The notes under the pieces: generated by a model
What the model saw: the letters and a program-made list of their open reading frames with translations, nothing else
The model's database searches: none
What the model was told of the DNA's origin: nothing
Program-made: the position numbers and the translations under genes
NCBI RefSeq assembly: GCF_000372725.1
Contig: NW_005200680.1
Coordinates: 67,470-131,469, forward strand
Reading direction: 5' to 3'
Source: Emiliania huxleyi CCMP1516
Lineage: Eukaryota; Haptophyta; Isochrysidales; Noelaerhabdaceae
DNA length: 64,000 nucleotides
Shown here: in pieces, positions 8,255 to 17,268 of the stretch
Numbering within the stretch: the stretch's first letter is position 1
Layout: each line of letters opens with the position of its first letter

Positions 8255-10440
8255 ATGCCGACGCCGCGGGAGGCTCTGCTGGCCACGCTCGGCGAGGCGG
8301 GCGTCGCCACGCTAGACGAAGCTGGCGTCGGCGAGTACATAGAGGAGCTGCTGGCTGACGCGTCCTCCGGGGAGGCAGACGAGGACGTCGCCGGCGCGGT
8401 TGGCCCGCTGCTGGTCGATGTCGGAGTGGCTGCAGACGAGGCGGCGGCCGAGCCGTTGTGCGCAGCGCTGCTGGCGGCGCTGAGCGGCACGTCTGAAGCC
8501 GCCGCCGCCGCTCCGGCTCCCGCTCCGGAGCTGCGCACGCTCGGCGCCGCCGTCAACATGCTGGCGCTGGTGACGGCGGACGAGGAGCAGGCTGTGGCCG
8601 AGGTCGCCAAGGACATGGGTCCGGTGCGAGTGAACATCAACAACAACATCTCTCACGGCGGACCCGTCAACTCGCTGATCGAGGAGCGAGGAGCGAGGAG
8701 CGAGGTGTAGGGCGAGCGGGACGGCGCCGTCGGACCTTCCTGGACCCTCGCCTGTAGGAGGACGAGAGCGAGGAGGCGGTCGCCCGCCGCTTCAAGCAGG
8801 CGCGGAGGGCGGAGAAGCAGCTCAAGCGGGCCGCCCGCCGCGAGAAGGCGATCAACATGCAGCGCGAGGAGTTCATGCGGGAGCTGACCCGCGAGCCGGT
8901 CGTGCTGCACTGGCGCGGCGGGGGAGGGGGCTCGTCCGACATGCTGCTCAAGGGCGTGTCGATGGACATCAACGGCCTCGCACTCCTCGACGAGGCGACA
9001 CTAATGAACACTAATGAACACTAATGACCACTAATGAACACTAATGACCACTAATGAACACTAATGACCACTAATGACCACTAATGACCACTAATGACCA
9101 CTAATGACCACTAATGACCACTAATGACCACTAATGACCACTAATGACCACTAATGACCACTAATGACCACTAATGACCACTAATGACCACTAATGACCA
9201 CTAATGACCACTAATGACCACTAATGACCACTAATGACCACTAATGACCACTAATGACCACTAATGACCACTAATGACCACTAATGACCACTAATGACCA
9301 CTAATGACCACTAATGACCACTAATGAACACTAATGAACACTAATGAACACTAATGAACACTAATGAACACTAATGAACACTAATGAACACTAATGAACA
9401 CTAATGAACGCTAATTAACGGCCTCTCCCTCCTCGACGAGGCGACACTAATGAACGCTAATGAACACTAATGAACACTAATGAACACTAATGAACACTAA
9501 TGAACACTAATGAACACTAATGAACGCTAATGAACGCTAATTAACGGCCTCTCCCTCCTCGACGAGGTGGACGTTTCCATCGTCTCCGGCCGCAAGTATG
9601 GGCTCATCGGCAGGAACGGCTTAATTAACTACTAATTAACTACTGATTAACTACTAATCAACCTCATGAGGGCTCATCGGCAGGAACGGCGTCGGCAAGA
9701 CGACGTTTCTCAAGTTCCTGTCGGCGCACCGCTTCGACGGCGTGCCCGCGCACCTGCAGATCCTGCACATCGAGCAGGAGGTGCCGTCGGGCGAGGCGAC
9801 CGTCCTCGAGACGGTGCTGGCGACCGACGTGGAGCGTGCGGAGCTGCTGGCGGAGGAGGCGGAGCTGCTGGCGGAGGCGGAGGAGGGGGAGGGCAAGGCG
9901 GGCGAGCCGGACGAGGCCACCCGCCCATGCGTGGGATGAGTGATGCCGCGTGCTCCTTCATGAATAGGAGGGCGAGGCGGATGCCGACGACGCGGCGGAC
10001 GAGGCAGAGAGGGTGGCGCGGCTGGGCGAGGTGATCGAGGACCCGTCTCTCCCCGTCTCTCCCCGTCTCTCCCCGTCTCTCCCCACATCTCCCCACATCT
10101 CCCCACATCTCCTCATATCTCGAGGTGATCGAGCGGCTCGAGGAGATCGACTCGGCCTCGGCGCCCGGCCGCGCGGGGGCGATCCTGGCCGGGCTAGGCT
10201 TCGACGCCGAGATGCAGCAGAGATCCATATCTCCCCGAATCTCGGACCCCAGTTGCGATCCTCGCCGGGCTAGGCTTCGACGCGGAGATGCAGGCACGGC
10301 CGACCGGCTCCTTCTCCGGCGGGTGGAGAATGCGCGTCGCCCTCGCCCGCGCGCTCTTCGTCGCGCCGGACGTGCTGCTGCTCGACGAGCATTGCCCGAG
10401 ATGACCCGAGCTTGTGATGAGTTGTTGTGGTTGTGAATAG

Positions 10441-10476
<36 letters not shown>

Positions 10477-13108
10477 TTGCACGCCGTGCTCTGGCTCGAG
10501 ACGCACTTGCGGGAGGAGGTGTCTCGGAGGTGTCTCGGAGGTGTCTCGGAGGTGTCTAGGCTCGAGACGTACCTGCAGGGCTGGGACAAGACGCTCGTCG
10601 TCGTGTCGCACGCGCGCTCCTTCCTCAACCGCGTGGTCAGCGACATCCTCCACTTCTCGGGCGACAAGAAGATCGTGCGGTGCGCAGCTGCGCCGACGGC
10701 CAGCGCGCAGCTCTCTTCCGTGTGACACCCCCCCCTCCCCCCCCCCCTCGCTTGCGCAGGTACAAGGGCGACTACGACAAGTTCGAGATCAGCCGCGCCG
10801 AGGCGCTGCGCGCCAACGAGGCGAGGCGCGAGGCGCAGGACAAGGCGCGGCAGCGCATGCCAAGGAGAGAGAGGTCGACCTCGGAGTCTATCTCCCCCAT
10901 ATCTCCCCATATCTCCCCCATATCTCTCCAAGGAGAGAGAGGTCGACCTCGGAGTCTGGCAGAGTGAGGGCAGCACACAGCCAGTTTGCGAGCAGGCGCG
11001 GCAGCACATGCATCTCCCCATATCTCCCCATATCTCCAGTTTGCGAGCAGGCGCGGCAGCACATGCATCTCCCCATATCTCCCCATATCTCCAGTTTGCG
11101 AGCAGGCGCGGCAGCACATGCATCTCCCCATATCTCCCCATATCTCCAGTGTGCGAGCAGGCGCGGCAGCACATGCATCTCCCCATATCTCCCCATATCT
11201 CCAGTTTGCGAGCAGGCGCGGCAGCACATGCATCTCCCCATATCTCCCCATATCTCCAGTTTGCGAGCAGGCGCGGCAGCACATGCAGTCCTTCATCAAC
11301 AAGTTCCGCGCCTCGGCCAACCGCGCCGCCATGGTGCAGTCTCGCATCAAGGCGATGAACCGGATGGAGTGCGTGGCCGAGATCCTCGAGGACCCGTCCC
11401 TTCGCTTCGCCTTCCCTCCCCCCGAGCCGATCTCGTCGCCTGTCCTGCAAGTGGTGGACGTCGCGTTCAGCTACCCCGGCAAGCCGCCCCCCCCCCCCCC
11501 CCTCCCCCCCCTGCCCCTCCCCCTCCCTCCGCCCGCGGCTCGTCCGTGACACGTCACGTCCCCGTGACACGTCACCATATCTCCCCACATCTCCCCACAT
11601 CCCCGTCCCGCAGGCAAGCCGGCCCTTTTCTCGCGCGTCAACCTCGGCCTCGACATGAGCTCGCGCGTCGCCCTCGTCGGGCCAAACGGCATCGGCAAGT
11701 CGACGCTCCTCAAGGCCAGAGATATGGGGAGATACGGGGAGATATGGGGAGATATGGGGCAAGTCGACGCTGCTCAAGGCCACAGCCCTGCGCGGCACGC
11801 TCTCGCCGCGCGGCACGGCCGTGGGTCATCGGGGGCGACCTCGAGACACTTCCTAGACACCTCCTGGACGCTCCCTAGACATCTCCTAGTCGCTGCTTGT
11901 CTAGGTCATCATCGGCGACCTCGAGCCGAGCCGCGGCAGCGTCACCCGCGCCGCGCGGCTGCGCATGGGTTGCTTCTCGGCAGCACGTCGGCCTTCCCCA
12001 CGGCACGTCACCGACACGTCCTCGACGCGTCCCGCAGGCCGATTCAGCCAGCACCACGTCGACCAGCTCGACCTCTCCCTCACCGCGCTCGAGGCGTTCC
12101 AGAGGCAGTTCCCCGCCGCCAAGCCGCTCGAGATCCGGGCCCACCTCGGGTCGATGGGCCTCGGCCTTTCCTAGACCTTTCCTAGAACCTTCCTGGAACC
12201 TTCCTGTAGGCCCACCTCGGATCGATGGGCCTCGGCGGCAACACGGCGCTCCAAAAGATGTCGACCCTGTCTGGCGGCCAAAAGTCGAGGGTCGCCCGCG
12301 AACGGGTGGCAGGAGAGGGGTCGACTCGTGGCTGACGAACGGCGCCGTGTCTTTCGTTGTTTAGGTCGCCTTTGCGCAGATCATGCACCGAGGTCCTCTC
12401 GTGGGTACGACCTCCTGCGAAGGATTCCGTGAATCAATACTCGACGCGGTGGAGATTACCCGAGATTACCCGAGATCACTCGACCTCGACGCGGTGGAGG
12501 CGCTGGTCTTCGCCACGCGTCCGCGACCCGTCGTCTGAGTGGTCCTGGAGCATTCGGCCCGCAGGTGGAGGCGCTGATCCACGCGCTGCAAGAGTGCGAG
12601 TGCGGCGCTCCTGCCCCGCACGGTGGGACATGTGCATGTCCGCGGTCGGTGATGTGGCGGGGACGTGTACCACAGGTGCGGGCTGCTCGTCATCTCCCAC
12701 GACGAGCACCTCGTCACCTCGATCTGCGAGGAGCTGTGGGTCGCCGAGCCCGGCCGCGTCCGCCTGCTCCGCTCGCCCCACCCCGAGAGCGAGTCGGCGG
12801 TCGGCGGGTGGCGCACGCGGGTGTGGCGCGGGAGCCTCCTCGGAGCCTCCTCGACTTCCCTGTAGGCCTTTGACGAGTACCGCCGGCAGCAGCTGCGACT
12901 GGCGAAGCGGCAGGGGCTGCTGCCGCAGGCTGCGGGGGCGCGGCTGGAGGAGGAAGAGAGGGAGGAGGAGGAGCGCGAGGCGCGGGAGAGGGAGGCGGCG
13001 GCAGCCAACGCCAAGCCCAAGTTCGAGTTCTACCGCGCGGGCGTCAAGCCCAAGGCGGAGGGGGCGGCTGGAGGCGGGGCGGCGGGGACGCCGCCGGGGA
13101 CGAGATGA
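8255..13108 (+). CDS. ABCF3/GCN20-type ABC ATPase, about 19 introns
   Basis: Reconstructed by joining exons on family continuity. Exon 1 gives the helical ABCF3 N-terminus ([24 protein letters not shown]). It is followed by [18 protein letters not shown] and [13 protein letters not shown]1 has Walker [10 protein letters not shown] (9672-9705), signature [15 protein letters not shown] and Walker [13 protein letters not shown] (10441-10480). NBD2 has GPNGIGKST (about 11680), [13 protein letters not shown] and H-switch VISHDEHL (about 12690). The C-terminal tail ends [11 protein letters not shown] at stop 13106-13108. ABCF ATPases of this type act on ribosomes/GCN2 in translational control. Inferred introns include 8705-8757, 8995-9566, 9614-9683, 9916-9967, 10031-10124, 10198-10273, 10372-10440, 10494-10559, 10845-11270, 11479-11613, 11715-11778, 11821-11904, 11969-12037, 12139-12209 and 12291-12364. 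Most are bounded by duplicated exon sequence. NBD2's Walker B is missing from the assembly near 12400. The frame is also open upstream of the ATG (to about 8172), so an earlier exon is possible. Confidence 0.9.
9001..9540 (+). repeat. decamer array (CTAATGACCA/CTAATGAACA)n in ABCF intron
   Basis: About 40 head-to-tail 10-bp units at 9001-9412. Then comes a copy of the preceding exon end (AACGGCCTCTCCCTCCTCGA, 9415-9434), about ten more units, and the exon copy again at 9542. GACC-type units sit in the centre and GAAC-type at the edges, indicating array growth from within. Confidence 0.95.
10983..11257 (+). repeat. five 55-bp tandem units carrying a copy of exon sequence, in ABCF intron
   Basis: Each unit is AGTTTGCGAGCAG, then the exon-derived GCGCGGCAGCACATGC, then ATCTCCCCATATCTCCCC. 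The true downstream exon starts at 11271 with the same GCGCGGCAGCACATGCAG. Each unit therefore contains a potential AG acceptor in front of an exon-like start. Confidence 0.9.
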
Positions 13109-13432
13109 ATCTACTGTCTCTTGCCATCTGCCAGAACCCACCTTTAGGCAGAGCGCCACCTCTGGTACTGCCAGAGCGATTCCCTTTCCCGCCCTTAGCC
13201 TTGCGCGCGCGGGGTGTGCTCGCTCTGCCTGGCCGTCTTTTGTGCTCTTTGTATGTACACCGCGTAAAGTACACAAGCACACGTCGATTCTGCGTACTGC
13301 GATCTCCGGGCCGAGGCGCGCGCTCGAGACCGCGGGAGCCGCGAGGGTGTAAGCCGCTCCACCCCATCTGGATCTTGGCCTCTCCCGAGTCGGTCGCACT
13401 CCTATACCAGCCACGCGCCCCTCGAAACCCGC

Positions 13433-14896
13433 TCACTCCTTCGACCACACCTCGATCTTCTTGGGCAGCAGCTGGTTCGACAGGTCCTCTCCGTGGCCTA
13501 GGCAGCCGTCCTCGCCCGCGCCCCAGGTGAAGACGGCGCCGTCGGCGGTGCGGGCGAGGTTGTGGTGGCCTCCAGTCGACACAGCGATGATGCGCTGCCC
13601 AGCAAAGGCCTCGACCTTCTTGGGCAGCAGCTGGCGCTGCTCGTCGCCGTGGCCCAGCTTGCCATAGTCTCCATCGCCCCAGCTCCAGACAGCGCCGTCG
13701 GCGGCGAGGGCAATGCTGTGGTACGCTCCAGCCGACACAGCGACGATGCGCTGGTCAGCCAGAGCCTCGATCTTCTTCGGCAGCAGCTGCAGCTCCTGGT
13801 CGCCGTGGCCCAGCTGGCCTTGCCCTCCATAGCCCCAGCTCCAGACAGCGCTGTCGGCGGTGAGGGCGATGCTGTGGTACAGTCCAGCCGACACAGCGAG
13901 GACGCGCTGGCCAGCAAAGGCTTCGATCTTCTTTGGCAGCAGCTGGCTCTGCTGGTCGCCGTGGCCCAGCCTACCGTCGCCTCCAAAGCCCCAGCTCCAG
14001 ACGGCGCCGTCGGCGGTGATGGCGAGGCTGTGAGCATCTCCAGCCGACACAGCGACGACGTGCTGGCCAGCGAAGGCCTCGACCTTCTTCGGCTGCAGCT
14101 GCTCCTGCCCGTCGCCGTGGCCCAGCATGCCATCCTCTCCCCATCCCCAGCTCCAGAGCGCGCCGTCGGCGGTGAGCGCGAGGCTGTGGAAGCCTTCAGC
14201 CGACACAGCGACGATGCGCTGGCCAACCAAGGCCTCGATCTTCATTGGCAGCAGCTGGTGCTGCTCGTCGCCGTGTCCCAGCTTGCCGCCCCCGCCGCTG
14301 CCCCAGGACCAAAGGGCGCCGTCCGCGGAGAGAGCGAGGCTGAAGTATCGTGACGCCGCCACACAAATTGCGCGCTCGCCGCCAAGCGGGGAAGGGAGAC
14401 GGGTCGGCGTCTTCAGCTGAAGCACGCCCTCGCCGTGGCCGAGAAGGCCTGGAAACTCCTCCCGGTCCTCCTCTTCGTCCTCCTCGTCCTCCTCGCTCTC
14501 CGCTGCCGCGCCGCACGACGAGAGCAGCCCCTCGCCGTCGATGAAGAGGCTGTGCCGTGCGCCCGCCGCCAGCCTCGCCGGCGGGTTGGCCTCGCACAGC
14601 AAGGCATAGAAGCACAGCCACCGCACGGCGCAGCTCTCGCCCTCTGACTGCGCCGGCAGCTCGTAGCCGGCCTCTTGCAGGCGCAAGCGGATGGCCTCCA
14701 GCGCAAGCGAGGCGTGGAAGAGGAGCGAGACGGCCGCGACGCGAGCGATGTCGGCGGGGTCGCAGCGAGAGAGGGCGCGCGCGAGGAGCTCCGTGGGGAG
14801 GTCGAGGAGGCGGGTGGGCGGCGGCGTGTCTGGCGAGGGGGCGGCGGAGGCGGTGGAGGCGAGGCGGCGCGAGCGGCGGCGCGGCGGGGTGGACAT
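13433..14896 (-). CDS. F-box and RCC1-repeat protein, copy 2
   Basis: Intronless frame; I prefer ATG 14896 (MSTPPRRRSRRLA) because all paralogues align there. This gives about 487 residues. An F-box-like segment (LLDLPTELLARALSRCDPAD, then IARVAAVSLLFHASLALE) lies at residues about 30-70. Seven RCC1 repeats follow, with the core VWSWGxGxxGxLGHGDxxxx and LLPKKIEAFAGQRVVAVSAG, and an acidic insert (EEDEEDEEEDREE) in the first blade. Such proteins are expected to be SCF substrate receptors, with the beta-propeller binding the target; the target is unknown. The motif AAAAGAATTTT lies immediately 5' of the ATG (14900-14911). Copy 3 is the tandem neighbour in the same orientation. Confidence 0.88.
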   Translation of the reverse strand: MSTPPRRRSRRLASTASAAPSPDTPPPTRLLDLPTELLARALSRCDPADIARVAAVSLLFHASLALEAIRLRLQEAGYELPAQSEGESCAVRWLCFYALLCEANPPARLAAGARHSLFIDGEGLLSSCGAAAESEEDEEDEEEDREEFPGLLGHGEGVLQLKTPTRLPSPLGGERAICVAASRYFSLALSADGALWSWGSGGGGKLGHGDEQHQLLPMKIEALVGQRIVAVSAEGFHSLALTADGALWSWGWGEDGMLGHGDGQEQLQPKKVEAFAGQHVVAVSAGDAHSLAITADGAVWSWGFGGDGRLGHGDQQSQLLPKKIEAFAGQRVLAVSAGLYHSIALTADSAVWSWGYGGQGQLGHGDQELQLLPKKIEALADQRIVAVSAGAYHSIALAADGAVWSWGDGDYGKLGHGDEQRQLLPKKVEAFAGQRIIAVSTGGHHNLARTADGAVFTWGAGEDGCLGHGEDLSNQLLPKKIEVWSKE

Positions 14897-15124
14897 CGCA
14901 AAAAGAATTTTACGAATAAACACGATTCAATTGGGGTGTCTGTTTTCTTTCTTTCTCGCCGCAGAAAAAGAATTTATTTAGCCCGCACACTACCTCAGAT
15001 CGGTAGCTCTAGGGAACTAGCGCTTCCGCTTGGCCAGCCCTCCCACATCCAAATATTGGCCTCTCCCGAGCCGGTCGTACTCTCGAGTCGTACTCCTATC
15101 AGCCACGCGCCCCTCGCCCCCCTC
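14897..15124. promoter_or_regulatory. intergenic spacer with AAAAGAATTT motifs 5' of copy 2
   Basis: GCAAAAAGAATTTTACGAAT abuts the copy-2 ATG and a second AAAAAGAATTTATTT lies at 14965-14979. All three F-box/RCC1 paralogues have this motif 4-8 bases 5' of the start codon (1057-1067, 14900-14911, 16427-16437). It could be a core promoter/initiator or a conserved UTR remnant; position supports function but proves nothing. Confidence 0.4.
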
Positions 15125-16420
15125 TCACTCCTGCGACCACACCTCGATCTTCTTGGGCAGCAGCTGGTTCGACAGGTCCTCTCCGTGGCCTAGGCAGCCG
15201 TCCTCGCCCTTGCCCCAGGTGAAGACGGCGCCGTCGGCGGTGCGGGCGATGCCGTGGTGGCCTCCAGCCGAGACAGCGACGACGCGCTGGCCAGCAAAGG
15301 CCTCAACCTTCTTGGGCAGCAGCTGGCGCTGCTCGTCGCCGTGGCCCAACCGGCCACAGACTCCATAGCCCCAGCTCCAGACGGCGCCGTTGGCGGTAAG
15401 GGCGAGGCTGTGGTCGCCTCCAACTGTCACAGCGACGATGCGCTGGTCAGCCAGAGCCTCGATCTTCTTCGGCAGCAGCTGCCTCTGCTCGTCGCCGTGG
15501 CCCAGCCTACCAAGGCCTCCCCAGCCCCAGCTCCAGACAGCGCTGTCGGCGGTGAGGGCGAGGCTGTGGCCGCCTCCAGCCGACACAGCGACGACGCGCT
15601 GGCCAGCTAAGGCCTCGATCTTCATTGGCAGCAGCTGGTCCTGCTGGTCGCCGTGGCCCAACTTGCCACAGGCTCCACGGCCCCAGCTCCAGACGGCGCC
15701 GTCGGCGGTGAGGGTGAGGCTGTGGTACAGTCCAACCGAAACAGCGACGACGCGCTGGCCAGCAAAGGCCTCCATCTTCTTGGGCTGCCACTGGTCCTGC
15801 CGGTCGCCGCCGTGGCCCAGCTCGCCGTCCCCGCCGCTGCCCCAGGACCAAAGGGCGCCGTCCGCGGAGAGAGCGAGGCTGAAGTATCGTGACGCCGCCA
15901 CACAAATTGCGCGCTCGCCGCCAAGCGGGGAAGGGAGACGGGTCGGCGTCTTCAGCTGAAGCACGCCCTCGCCGTGGCCGAGAAGGCCTGGAAACTCCTC
16001 CCGGTCCTCCTCTTCGTCCTCCTCGTCCTCCTCGCTCTCCGCTGCCGCGCCGCACGACGAGAGCAGCCCCTCGCCGTCGATGAAGAGGCTGTGCCGTGCG
16101 CCCGCCGCCAGCCTCGCCGGCGGGTTGGCCTCACACAGCAAGGCATAGAAGCACAGCCACCGCACGGCGCAGCTCTCGCCCTCTGGCTGCGCCGGCGGCT
16201 CGTAGCCGGCCTCTTGCAGGCGCAAGCGCAAGCGGATGCCCTCCAGCGCAAGCGAGGCGTGGAAGAGCAGCGAGACGGCCGCGACGCGAGCGATGTCGGC
16301 GGGGTCGCAGCGGGAGATGACGCGCGCGAGAAGCTCGAGGGGCAGGTCGGTGAGGGGGCAGTGTGCGGCGGCGGCGGCGGCGGCGGCGAGGCGGCGCGAG
16401 CGGCGCCGCGGGGCAAACAT
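15125..16420 (-). CDS. F-box and RCC1-repeat protein, copy 3
   Basis: Intronless frame from ATG 16420 (MFAPRRRSRRLAAA), 431 residues, with one RCC1 repeat fewer than copy 2. F-box-like segment DLPLELLARVISRCDPADIA; the C-terminus ends LPKKIEVWSQE, matching copy 2's LPKKIEVWSKE. The stretch 15837-16150 is essentially identical to 14289-14610 of copy 2 (the acidic insert and first RCC1 blade), while flanking blades differ. This suggests gene conversion or unequal exchange. AAAAGAATTT lies 7 bases upstream of the ATG, as in the other copies. Confidence 0.88.
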   Translation of the reverse strand: MFAPRRRSRRLAAAAAAAAHCPLTDLPLELLARVISRCDPADIARVAAVSLLFHASLALEGIRLRLRLQEAGYEPPAQPEGESCAVRWLCFYALLCEANPPARLAAGARHSLFIDGEGLLSSCGAAAESEEDEEDEEEDREEFPGLLGHGEGVLQLKTPTRLPSPLGGERAICVAASRYFSLALSADGALWSWGSGGDGELGHGGDRQDQWQPKKMEAFAGQRVVAVSVGLYHSLTLTADGAVWSWGRGACGKLGHGDQQDQLLPMKIEALAGQRVVAVSAGGGHSLALTADSAVWSWGWGGLGRLGHGDEQRQLLPKKIEALADQRIVAVTVGGDHSLALTANGAVWSWGYGVCGRLGHGDEQRQLLPKKVEAFAGQRVVAVSAGGHHGIARTADGAVFTWGKGEDGCLGHGEDLSNQLLPKKIEVWSQE

Positions 16421-16662
16421 CGCGACGAAAAGAATTTAAACAAACGCCGCGAAAAGAATTTTACCAGGCAAGATGGCACGACACGATTCACGCGACAAGC
16501 GAGGCGCTGGCGACGGCTTCCTCAGAAGCCGTCGCCCGCACCACAGGAGCAGTCACACCACCACTCCCACTCCGGCGCCCACCCACTCCCCACCCCGACA
16601 TCCCCACCCCACCGCGACGAAAAGAAACTGAGTGGCCACTGGCACTTACCTCCGTGCACTCA

Positions 16663-17090
16663 TTAAAATCCCTGTGTGGTGGCGGCGTGCCGTTCGGTGC
16701 TTTTCTTTCTTCTTTTTCCCGTGCACTCGACCGCCGGGCCCCCGCCCGCCCCTGGCAAGCCGTTTACCGCGAAAGCTTGCCAGAGACGGGCACGGTCGCG
16801 CCTCCCACCGTCCAGGCGGCGCTTCTCGGCTCCGTGGCTCAGATCGCGACGCTGTCCGCTGTTTGGCTGCGATACACATCGGTGGCGAGCTGCGTCCCCG
16901 ATCCTCGGGGCTGCTGGCACGATCCCTGGCCCCTGGGCCAGGCAGGTCTTGATCACGCTGACAATCTGCCTGTCGCTGTGGCTACTCTCGCTGCGCACGA
17001 TCCGCTCCAAGGGCACCTCCGACCCTTCCATCGTCGTACGTCGACCGCCTCTGGTCCATCCTGCTGGCACTGGTACGCGCCCGCGGCGAC
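16663..17090 (+). pseudogene. membrane-protein gene fragment, possibly DUF1295/steroid-oxidoreductase-like N-terminus
   Basis: An open frame begins LKSLCGGGVPF and runs through PETGTVAPPTVQAALLGSVA and IATLSAVWLRYTSVASC. Removing 16892-16944 (GT...AG) continues in frame to VLITLTICLSLWLLSLRTIR, SKGTSDPSIV. The SIVDRLWSIL-like sequence that follows is out of frame because of a 7-base gain (GTACGTC) near 17035. Two hydrophobic segments and the SIV...DRLWSI phrase recall DUF1295 proteins; this is tentative. The rest of the domain is absent and the sequence runs into a U-box gene fragment, so it is probably a truncated copy. Confidence 0.4.
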
Positions 17091-17142
17091 GGCCTGGGGG
17101 CGGGGCGGGCGGCGCAAGTGCGCTGCGCTCTTCAGCATGCGT

Positions 17143-17215
17143 TCGCCTCTTCCCACTCCCGGATCTGCCGGCGCAGCGTGGTGGTTGGGAGCGAGGAAGC
17201 TTGCACCAGTGTTTT
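17143..17215 (-). pseudogene. fragment of ankyrin/U-box gene 3' end
   Basis: The block around CCACTCCCGGATC, CCGGCGCAGCGTG and GCGAGGAAGCT matches 3066-3125 at roughly 85% identity with small indels. It corresponds to the U-box residues ASFLAPNH.. and the following helix. It is isolated from any ankyrin sequence, so it is a dispersed gene fragment. Confidence 0.7.
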
Positions 17216-17268
17216 GCGAGAAGAAAAACGTGCGGATACGCTGCATCATCCTCCATTCCGTGCCTCCA

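Noticed and set aside
9001-9412. Possible CRISPR-like or telomeric array
   Set aside because: Units are contiguous 10-mers without spacers, inside an intron, and not a known telomere repeat.
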